Shown here in pieces: positions 10,501 to 22,500 of a DNA stretch of 64,000 bases. This stretch comes from Acheta domesticus. Its lineage: Eukaryota; Arthropoda; Insecta; Orthoptera; Gryllidae. The stretch is taken from the NCBI GenBank assembly GCA_031308135.1, contig JAHLJT010009419.1, positions 64,562,723 through 64,626,722 of the forward strand, given 5' to 3'. The notes below the pieces were generated by a model. The model had not been told where the DNA came from and did no database searches. It saw only the letters and a program-made list of their open reading frames with translations. The position numbers and the translations under genes are program-made. How positions within the stretch are numbered: the stretch's first letter is position 1; each line of letters opens with the position of its first letter.

Positions 10501-13500
10501 TTGTGTTCACTAGGATTTGCTGTCATGCTTTCCACTTGCTTTTTTCCTCAAATATAGTTGTCTCTCTGACATCACGCGGCGAATATTTCTATGGACATGT
10601 GATATTGAAAAATGTTTCTTACCGCCGTCACTCAAACAGAATTCCACAGCTTTCTTGTACTCGTAGCTAATGCTAACATCCCCATTTGTATTTTTCACAC
10701 GGCTTGTATAATAAACCAAACCGGAGGATTTGCAAGGTGACTGACTTTTAAAATCACTAGTTTCCGGAGATTCACTATCTGATTCTAATAAACACTTTCC
10801 CATATCATCACCCGTGGTAGAAGTATGCTTTTGGCAGTCTGTATCACTGTCACTATCACTTGATTCACAATTACTTCCTTCGCATACGAGGGGTCGATTC
10901 CTCGTAATGCCCCACTCCAGTGCTATTATTTTCCAACAATTCCATAATACAGTTGACTCATTTCTCGTTCTTTTTCATTTACTCTTCCATTCGAAGATAC
11001 ATCTTTGTTACGAAAGTAACACAAGGCGAACTCAACTATGTTAACGGGATTTAACACCACTTGCTCTGTAGCCATCGCAGATGTTATTTCTTTTGCAACA
11101 GCGAAAGATGAACTGGGTGCGAAACTACGCAGCCCTTGTTTATTGCAGGGCCGCTGACGGGCCGGCCGACTCATCCGTGACCTTGGGGTCTCTCGCGCCA
11201 GCTCGCCCGGAGTAAGGGCTGCCCAAACGAACCGGTAGAGGCGTCTATCTTTTTCCTAGTACTTATATGTGTTTTTCAAAGCTTTATTTGGAGGACTTGC
11301 AATGGAAACTGGCCGCTATTTTTTCGCATACGAGTTTTCTGGTATCAATTAGCATATGCCATTAAAATTTCGAGGTGTGTTTCGACATGAAGGATCTGTT
11401 ACTTCCCTTGTGAGGTAATTTAAAAACTGAGGTAGTTTTTTCGTCCTCGGAGTGTAAATGAGGGAATAATAGTAGGTCTATGAAAGAAATTATAGTACGT
11501 ACTGGCTATCCGGGAGAAGCCGCGTCCTGTGTTTCTACGTGGCGTCTCCCGTGTACCAATGTAAGTACTGACTCCGGCCGCGGAAGCCTACGCTCTCAAA
11601 TTATAGTACATTCCTCCTAATGACAATGTATATATTATAAAGCATTGAAGGCTTTCACGGCCAAAGTCAATATTTTTGATGTCTTCCGGGCTGATGGGCC
11701 GTGGTCCAATTGGCTTGGAACTGCCAAACGTTTCGCCCACGACTGCGGTGGGCGACTGACTTCAGTCGCCAGTCCCGGACAGCGACTGACTTCAGTCGCT
11801 GTCCCGGACACTTCGCCCGAGACCTAGCCACTGAAGATGCCCACCGCAGTCGTGGGTGAAACGTTTGGCAGTTCCAAGGCAATTAGACCACGGCCCATCA
11901 GCCCGGAAGACATCACGACAACGAAGCGCAGTCAATTCGGAGCGGGCTATTATGTTTCTCACGAAATTATAGAAAAACTACTCTTATTCAAAAACAATTA
12001 GCACGACCTTATTTGAAGATCTGCTTTTATGACCACTTTTCTTGAACAAAAAACATTGTATCTTAAAAACTATAGTTGTTGGAAGACGCCGAAAATGTTT
12101 AATTTGTTTATATTTTCGCAATACCCGAAATTTCAAAGAGACCTGTACCATTCTCTTAGTCGTCATTTATGTTATCTAACGTCCCAATATATTGAAGAAA
12201 TGTTGTGCGGTTTTAAGAATATGTAGTTTAAAGAAAATACAAATTTCCTATAATTGACACAAAATTTCGACAAGAATACTCATGTTTTTCAACAATTGAA
12301 CGTGACATTACTTGAAGACCTATTTTTTTATGAACACATTTCATTCAGAAAAAAATTGTATCTTCATAATTGTAATTGTAGAAAGACGCCGCAAACAATT
12401 TTAATTTTTTCAACCAGCTTTGAGCTCGTAATCTAAGCGGGCATAAAAAAAATGACACCTTCAATTCAGTATGGTGGACAGTTCGGGATGCCGCTTCGGT
12501 TTGGCATACAACTCCCTCACACTTTGGCTATCTAACGAACAATATACAACTAGAATTAGCTGTGTACTCATTCCCTAATGGCCTAGTTTTTTTCGACATA
12601 TTTAAAAAATTGCGCGGCGCAACGCCAACATCTACTAACCGCCATACTTGCGTTTCCTTATTTCTCATCACATTGTCTTACTTCTCAAAACATTCTAGCT
12701 TTCAGTTTATCATACGTCAAGTTTCTTGCTGTCTCCCGGTCTATAACTTTCCATACACTACGTCTAATACTCTGTATATACGTATGTATACGGGAAAGTA
12801 AAACTTGAAAACGGATGCTAATAATTCAGACACTAATCATCATAACTTTGCAGAGTGCGTTCGTACATGTGGAGCAGTGACGGAGATGGGGGCGAGGGAC
12901 ACCTGGCGTCTGCAGCGCTCATAGCGGCTCGATCACCAATTTCAGCAGCCTTCCCGGTTCTGGCAGTGGCAATTGACGGCACAGAGTTCCACAACAAAGC
13001 GCTTGCCATCAGTGGCACCAAACAGCCGATCTATGGGTACATGATCCTGCTGCTAGAAGAGATGAGGATACGACTTCGCATTAAATTATCCCTATATCTC
13101 GTGGATGTCCATGATTTTGTAAGTACTTTTCTTTGACGATATGTCGTCCCGAGCGCTAATTTTTGCGCGGAAATCTTCCTGAGACAGTGTATTGTCCTGT
13201 TGTGGTAAAGTGTGAATTCTTTCCAGCAGGGGTAACAATTATGGTAAACTTATATTTTTTTAAGAGTACATGACATGATTAAAGAATTGTTTTTAAAACA
13301 CATTTATTTAACAAAAATAATTTACATTTTCCTCATTTATGTTTCCACGCTTCAACATCTGGGCATTAAAATAATCAAATCAAAGAAATTAGAAACGAAA
13401 ACGAGAGCAGCCTTAGGATTTATTCAGACTACGCTATGTAGGCATATGTGGTCTTCGTTTCTCTGGACTATTCATGGTGATATTGCTGATCTTTCACTAT

Positions 13501-16500
13501 CACCGAACTATAGTTGTTGTATTTGCTAAATTACATTATTGTATAAACTGTTTTTCTTGTAACACCAAACTAAAGTTGTGTTTGTGTTGGTTTGTGAATG
13601 AATGTATCGATGAAGGGAGGGCGTTGTCAGAATTGGAAAGGCAAGGAAAAACATTGTCATATTCTAAAAGAATTTAGTGGTGCTATAAACATATACTTTT
13701 TCGCCCTTAGTAACTGTTAAGTAATATTATTACACATAAGTTTCGTTCGTATTAACACGTCTTAGTCACAATTGTTTGTAAAACTCATTACAAATCGTAA
13801 AACATTAGGTGCAAAAACTAATTGTCACTACATTGTTACTATTCAAAAATTGAATTTTGAGTAGTAAAGTACACCCTAAAATTAAAATATCGGTTTCAAA
13901 TTCAAGGCTGCACGACATCAGCCAGATCAATCGGGAATATCAATTTTGGAGAAAATCGGCTGAACGGTTTAGCCGCTAGCGTTGTTCACAGACAGACGGA
14001 TAGACAGACGCTCTGCCGTCAAACAATTTTTCGCTATCTAGGAGCCATAAAATATGGATTCTGGTGGCACCACGTGTTAGAGGATTTTTTCCCCTAAATG
14101 TAGCAATTGGATCTAACGAAGTGTTTGTTATACCAGGGCCATGTAATAAGAGTTTTTCTGACGAAAATTCGCCGTTTTTCCGCGCATCGCGTTACATAAC
14201 TTTCTCTTCGTAAGAAGTTCCTACTTAGCGCAAGAAAGTAAAAGTCGAGAAGAATAGGCCGGGCGGATATAGTAACTTATATGCTCGAAGGCATGGATTT
14301 TGACGTCGAGACTGTGTTTAGGGGACGTGGGAGGAAGTGGTTTTAGTTAGAAACTACAACGTCTTGAGGCGAACGTGCCGGTGACCCGGAGGAGGGTTGG
14401 AGAAAGGGCGCGCTAAAGAAAGGGTGCTCCCATCCCCTGCAGGCGGTGGTGACGTCCCCTTGGTTCGGACTCGTGTGTCGTGTACGGATCAAATCTTCTC
14501 TAGACTTTTTCTTATGAACCTTTTTTTTGTAGTGGGACGTATTTTATAATATCTATTAATAACTTTGGAGGCCCAGAAAGAAAATATTATTAATTGATGT
14601 ACTTTATTTTCAATAGTGAAATTCTATTCTTTTATAAGTGATATTTACATTTGCTCTTTACTTGATACACTACCACAGTCAATCAGCCAATTTTATTTAC
14701 CAGGCGACATCTGTAAGAAAAACTGAAATGATAGAGAAAAAGTTGGTTATGGGAGCTATTGATTTGGTGCCTGAATACCGAAGTTACTTGGTGGAGGGTT
14801 TAGGCTTCCCAAATTTGATTGACATTGTGTCAACGAGAGAGGTTGCTCGCCACATTGTGCTTGTGCCAATTGCGGCGCCTCTGCCGGCGTGGTCGCTGCC
14901 GCTGCGCGTGTTCTCCCCACGCATCTGGCTCCTGCTGCTGGGGACGACGGTGGCGTACGTGCTGGCGTGGCGCGTGGTGGCGGGCGAGACGCTGGCCGCC
15001 AGCGCCGCCGCCGCGCTGCGCGCCTTCTCCTCGTGCGGGGGCGCCCCGCAGGACAGGGTGCGCGCCACGCCGCAGCGCCTGCAGCTGGCCGGCGCGCTGC
15101 TCGCCTCCGCCGTCGTCGTCGCCGCCGTCTACCAGGTTGGCCCTCATCTTCGTTTTGATGATTTCACTACAAGAATTTTACTAATCGCAGTAAAAATACA
15201 TTTCGAAATTTTATAATACACATTTCGAAAGTTTCAGATACTGAGAATTTTTTTCAATTATTCGCTTTCGAAGTACAATATAACCACGCTAACCCGGAAT
15301 TCTATCGAGTTTCGGTGGTCAAGTTCAGTGCTCTCTCCCCACCTGTCTAACCTCCTCTTCTCCTTCTTATACCTCCGACGATGGACCACCCTCAGAATTT
15401 GAACAGCCAGTAAAAGTGTAGCTCAGGCCTATACAACGTCCTATGATTTATATTAACTCCACTAAATTCCCTAATATCAATACCTAATTTCCCAATATCA
15501 GTTCATGTACTGTGACCATGTACCAGTATGTTATTTGAAGTCATCCGCTGGGTGCTAATTTGTAATCATCAGTATATATTTGTGGTGTCTTGTGTTTCAG
15601 GGTCGTCTTTTTGATCTCATTATACACCCAGAGCATGAAAGAGAGATAGACACCTTTGCTCAGCTTGCTAAACGAAAGATGACATTGTTACTTCCCAACG
15701 CCAGTGTTTCATCATTTCTGCCAAATGCTCATCCGAAGATTCCAACTCGAATAATGAAAGGAAACTTCCTGGTACCAATCTTTCAGAGAAATGAATCGAA
15801 ACTGTACGCAATATACTATCCGTCTGAAGCGTGGAAAATATATGGGGCTTCACTTTTCACGGAATTAAAGTTCTATAGAGAAATGAGAGAAAGCATTCTT
15901 TCTTATCAACCACATTTATGCAGCAAACGGTGAGTGTACGACAATGATGTAGTGATTAAAAAAAACAGATTCAATTTTTTCCCCCGTATACGTACGAATC
16001 TACTGAGTAATATATGTAGTACAGGGAAACATATGTAACGCTGCGGAAAATCGATTTAGAGATTTTAACGAAAATACAGGTTTTGGGGTCCCCTGATACC
16101 GAAAAAGGCTTCTTTACAAAACGTCCGTCCGTTCCCAAATCCGTGAACAACATTAGCGCCTAAACAATAAGTACTATTTCTTCCGAAATGGATATTCCCC
16201 GAAAGATCAGGTTCCACTCGAGGCGCCGCGATTATGAAAATCTCTTTAAAATTTAGGGAAATTTACATGAAGCCCCCGGACATTTTCAAAATTTTCAAAA
16301 ACGACTCAAAACTTTTTCTTAAAATTTCTTGTAAGAATAGAGTAGAATAGAATTCTTGCAAGAATAAACCACTTATGAAGGTGGCATAGATCCAATTTTA
16401 ACAACTAATTTTCAATTCTGGATATTGCCAACTTTTGAATCTTTTTCGGCGTCTTCCTATAACTACAAAATTAAAGATAGAGACTTTTCTTCAAATGAAA

Positions 16501-19500
16501 TTTGTTTTGCAAAGTGAGTTCTTTCAGGGTCATGTCCATTTCTGAAGAAAATGTCGTTTTCTCGCCATATTGCGTGCAGTATATGTGATTTAAAAAATTA
16601 TTATTTATTTATTTTCTCACAAACGGGTACAAATTTTTTCTTTAAACTTTTAGGAGGGGTAGTTCCCAATGTACTCTATTAGATGGCATCAACGCCATAT
16701 TTCTCTATTCTTTTGTTTTTTTCCTAAAAATTTACAAACATGTAATTATTTTCACTTGTCTCACACGTCGTTGATATTTACATTCACAGCAATTTGTTCA
16801 CTTTATTGTTTTTATGAGTAAATGTGTTTTAAATAATATCATGTAATGTTTGTCGAAATCTCAACTATTTTCTGTGCAAAACCAGCTCAAAATTTTGCAT
16901 TTTCAGAAACGCTCAAACGCCATTTTCTGAAAAATGGTTCCAAATGCTTTCTTCAAACTGCGAACGGATATTACTAATTGCACTCTTTCATACAACGTAA
17001 AGCTCATTTTGGAGTATTTTTTGTCTTTCCAAAATTTACGCAAATGTAATTTTTTTGAAAGATCTCTCACATCGTTCATATGCACATTCCCAGCAATATG
17101 TACGCAATTCTATTTGTGAGTGTAAATACTTCAAATGACCTTAATGAAGTTTTTCAAAAACTCAAAACTTTCCTGTGAAAAAGAGCAAAAAATATCCCTT
17201 TTTAGTAGCGCTTAAATGCCATTTTCTTCAAAACGGCTTCAAATAAAATTGCCATTTCGAACGAGGTTTTACTGTTCTTTAATATTCTTAAAACAATATT
17301 TCCGTTCTACTACTAAGAAACCGAAAAATTTAAAAAATGTTAAGAAAGTAATTTAGGTGGAGATAATGGAAGCTGGCAAGAGTATGTGGCATGTCCGATT
17401 TGCTAGCCGAGATCCAAGGAAATAGAAAACTAATACGGGAAAGTCTGTGGCATTTTTTGAAGCACCACTAGTTAAAATTTTAATTCTTCCTTTTCGCTAT
17501 TGCTTACGCAGCACAGAAAGAATATTGTAATGCTGCAGGAAAACCGACAAATTTTCGACACAAAATAAACTTATTCCCGCGCCTGGTTACGAAAAAGGGA
17601 ATAAATCTTGTCCTACATATAATAAATTACTTACTATAACACGTTGTGTTGTCAGAATCTATTTTTTGTGTGTCTTTGATTCCGAACAATGCATGGCAAA
17701 ACGTCTCCCTGTCTGTCCATCAACAAACGCAGCTGGCTGGCGGCTAAACACTAAGAAGGATTTAGGGTTTTGCAAAAATTGATATTTCCCTAGGCTTATG
17801 TCACGGTCCTTCAAATTTGAAACTGATATTTTATATTTGGGGGATACTTTACATGAAGCTTCTTGGACATTTCCAAAAAATTTCAAAAATATGACACCAA
17901 TTTTTACTTTCCCTTATACTATACATAAATATAGTATGGGGAAAGTTGTACGTACATAAATATAGTATGAGGAAAGTTGGCGAAAGCATCTAAGACATAT
18001 TTAAAAAATTGCGCAGCGTAACGCCGACACCTACAGGCCGCCATACTTGCGTTTCCTTGTTCCTCATTACACTGGCTAACGTCTCAAAAAATGTTTATTT
18101 TGAGATTATCATACGTCGATTTTCTTGCTGGCTCCTGGTCTATGTACGTGGTCGTGTCGAATTGCTGTGAACTGCGCTGGGTTCTTAATTGGCGTGTAGC
18201 AGGGATCGCGACATTCAGGAGCATTGCACTTCACTGAGGATTATAGACTGGCGGTTGCCCGGGGTTGCGAGTGAGTTAATTAGCCCTTGCTCACGTGAAA
18301 CACGGAGCATTGCAGTGATGATACTCTTATATTTTAGCCGCGGAAATTACACCAAATGTCACCAGCGATGGCGTTTTTCATGCATTAACACATGTGAAAG
18401 GTCATGTGATGCAACATTGCACTGGCATGGATGGGTAATGCTTGATTGTTGAATGTTCTGCAAGAACAGACACGTATAATCACAGCCATTAGGATGTGCG
18501 ACAAACAAAATACTGAGGTACGTTATGTATCGGCAAGAATACGTTGCAGCGACGTTGCCACAGTTAACTGATCACTAATTCGTAATTTATACAAGTTTAG
18601 AAAAGGTTGGAGAGCACGTAGCAAATGCGTTTGCTTATAACGACTGCCAGTTGGCAATTGTTGTTAATAAATCCGTGCCGGAAAGCAGATTGTTTAGTGA
18701 GGTAAACAGAAATCATGTCAAACCCGAAAGAATTTTTATGAAAATTTGTTACATAGTGTTATTGCTTCGGGAGACGCTCTTTCTGCATACGAAGGTAAGT
18801 CAATAAGTATCTGCAATTTCCCTCTCATTTTTATAAAATTTAATATTAAAGTCGCGTCGACAACTGAGGTCATTAGCGACTACTTTAAGTACAACTTTAC
18901 AATATTAACATGACAACTTTACAATAGATATGAAAATTTACAGATATTACAATATATATTAATATGTAGAGACACACATTACATATATTTTTGATGTTAC
19001 AGAATTAATTTCCAGTATCCATACCAATACACCTTTATCATTAAATTTCTTTATGAATGTTTCTGTATTTACAGAATTTTAATATTTTATTTTGGTATTC
19101 GTTGGATGATAGCATCAGTTCAGGGTTTTTCTCACCTTCTAGGTATGTGTGTCTGCTGTACTGAAACATAGAACATTGAGTTAAAATGTGTTCAAAGTTA
19201 AGAATGGTATCACAGTGCTGGCAGGTGGGTAGGGGATTTCCATTTAACAAGTGTTGAAGACTGAACTTGCAACGACCGGTTCTTATTCTTGTTATTGTCA
19301 CCTGATCTTTTCTTGAGAATTTTTTGGAGGTTTTCAGGGAGTAAAAATTGTTAAAGTGTTTGTGTGGAGGGATGGATTTCATGTTTTTCCAGAGGTTGCT
19401 CCAAATTTCATCTATTGCTTTCTTGATGTGAGTCCATAAATCCTTGGAAGTGTGTGATATTGTTAAAATACTTTCTGTTTCAGGGCTTACATTTTCCTCT

Positions 19501-22500
19501 TCAACACTCATTGTATTATGTTCAGAGGTTGTTTTGTAATCTGGTATCCAGGCAATTATGAGACTCCTTTTCGATTGTATAATGTTATGATATATTTCAT
19601 GAATAATGTTTATCATTGGTAGGCCAGAGTAGTTACTGAGAATGTTATTTATTGCTTCAAGAGAAGTAGAGAATATGACAAACTTGTTAATTCTGAGTTT
19701 CTGTGACATTTTGAAGGCTGTCATTATAGAGCATATTTCAGCTATAGCAGTACTAGAGTAGGAATGCAGACTATTTATAATTTTAACATCTTTGGTAACT
19801 GTAGTTGCATATTTTCTATCTCTATTATTGTTAACTTTAATATAGATTATAAAGGAGTTTTGGTATTTATTTTCTATTTCATTAAATTTTATTATCCTAT
19901 CGTTTTTAGCCATTTTGTTTATTTGAAGAGTGTCTAGTGTTATATCAGTTACTATTTCAGGAACTGTCCATGGTGGTATACTATTATTTCTTTTTTCCAT
20001 TTGTATATGTTCCTGAAGGTTTAACTGTCTCAGAAGGTTTTTGACTTTGGTATACACTGTTGAAAAGCATTTTTGTTCTTTGTAGTAATTTTGAAGTTTT
20101 GGATATATATCGTGGTAGATTATAGGGTTATTTGATGGCATATTTGAGAGTTAGCATTTGACTACGGTGAGATAGGGTTGGTTCTTTGGCTTCTATTAGG
20201 ATGCTACCAATGGGACTCTTTTGAAAGCAGCCAGTGCTTATTCGTAGAGCTTTGTTGTGTATAACATCAAGTTTTTGTAGGTCTTTTTTGCTCTCATTTT
20301 CTTGAGATTGGCTCTATGAGTTTGTAAGCTTGCCAGCCACTAGGTGGCATTGTTATCTTCGTCTGTGGTAGGTTTCATCGTTATCAGATCAGTCCACTTT
20401 GCACTGTTACGCTATAAAGGTGGTGTCGCCACTCTGTTTGCACCAAAGAAAAGCAGTGTTCGGTAATCCGTTTTTTGTTATCTGAAGGTGTACAAGGAGA
20501 GGAAATTCGTAGAATAAATGGAGCACAATACAGGAACAATGTCGTATTGCCGCAGGCCGGCCGGCAATGCCGTATTGCCGTATTGCCGCAAGAGTTTACC
20601 AGTGAATTGAACAGTTCAAAAGTGGTCGAACGAGCGTGAAGGATGAGGAAAGAACCGGGCGTCCACCTTCAGCCGGAAGTGACAATATTGAACAAGTCCA
20701 TGCTTTGATACTCAATAACAGACGACAAACTGTTGATAAAGTGGCAAACCGTATGGAAATTAACCATGGTTCAGCATATGAAATCATGCATAACAGGCTT
20801 TAACTTTTATAAAGGCTGTGCGAGATGGGTCCCGAAACAACTCCATGAAGAGCACAAGTGCAATCGTGTGAGAATTGGTCAGCACCTATTGGATAGTCAT
20901 GCTAATGAAGCGTTTCTGAATCGAACCATCACTGGAGATGTAGCATGGGTTCACCACTTTGAACCAGAGAGTAAACGTCAGAGCATGGAATGGAAGCATC
21001 CTGAATTTCCATTCAAAAAGAAATTCAAGATTTAACCTTCCTGCAGGTAAAGTGACGCTCACAATTTTTTGGGAATCTGAAGGTCCATTCCCGGAACATT
21101 GTCAGGAAAAGGGGTGAACAGTAAACAGTGAACGTTACAGTGATATGGTGTTAAGCAAGTTAAAGGCTGCAATACGCAACAAACGCAGAGGTCGATTGTC
21201 GGAAGGAGTTCTCTTCTTGCATGATAATGCAAGCAATGCTTGCATTATCATGACAGTGCAATGCTTGCATGATAATGCGTCTACATATCGCCGCCGACAC
21301 CATTTAAACTCTCCAAAAGCTGCATATCAAAATGTTGGAGCATCCTGCTTACAATCCTGGCTTGGCTTGTTGGATTACCAACTGTTTGGTCATCTTAAAA
21401 ATAATCTAAGAGGCCGTCGATTCTGCTCCGATCAACAGGTGAAGGGAGCTGTGTATACCTGACATGCTGCGCTGCCAAAAACTTTTTTTGAGAAAGTAAC
21501 GGAAAGTTTGTACACCGACGCACCAAGTGCATTGAAAAGCACGCTGACTATGTTATTACTTTTAGAATATTATAGAATAATAAAACATTGTCCTGTAAGG
21601 AAATTTTCGTAGAAAAATTGGAAGACATTTTTAAGAAAAAATCATTCAACCTCTATTGCAAATGCGAAATTTGATGCTCTTTTTTACAGAATTATTTTCT
21701 TTTCAAAAAAATCGTTTGTGTAATTTAAACTAGTGGTGCTTCTAAAGCACATAATTTCTCGAACTGTTTCTACATGATCCTAAATGGACCTATTACACTA
21801 CTACTTAAACATACATATTTTCCGTTCCGAGACCCGAATTATAATCCTTAAAAGTTAACGACCCGGCATTTTACCACTACGTTACATTAGAACCGTATAG
21901 CCGAACAGAGCCATAAAAAAATCGAACCATGCCATAAAACTGTAAATGTATGATAGGAAAACAATGAATATGATGGTACCTAGAAGAAATGTGAAAGAAT
22001 ATAAAAAACGGAAATTGGAAAATTACATACTGGCACTTCCAGTTTATTTATCGTAATTATTAATATTTGTGATTCGAATGCCTTCATATGGCTTTTATTC
22101 ATGTTTCTAGAATTATCAATTATTTCCCGCGACAACAGAGAATTTTGACAAATAATGTTCCCTGATCAGGACTCGAACAAGCGAAGCTTCCCTCACAACA
22201 GCTGCGTCAATGCTCGTCATTTAACGACCTTTGCTATGCATGGATTTTAAACTTATATAATAGTAATAGTGTATAGTGGTTTCATTTCTAGCATTAGGAA
22301 CCCGAAAAATCCAGAGAATGTGAAACAATATCCCTTGGGCGCCCAAAGAAGGTATCGGGGAAGATCATCATTCATAACAGAACTAGTGGTGGTACAGAAT
22401 GGCACAGAATTTCCCGTATTAGTTTTCTATTTACTTTGTTCTCGGTTAGCTATTCGGACTTGCCACATACTCGCACCATATGTCCTCTATCGCCGCCTAA

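Noticed and set aside
11678..11914. Hammerhead ribozyme in the foldback (CTGATG and GAAAC occur)
   Set aside because: The core after CTGATG is GGC rather than AN, and the three stems cannot be placed around the motifs.
14784..15184. Four GC-rich ORFs overlapping the pore exon
   Set aside because: The exon frame has membrane helices, lobe S1 and matching splice phases; the others are compositional.
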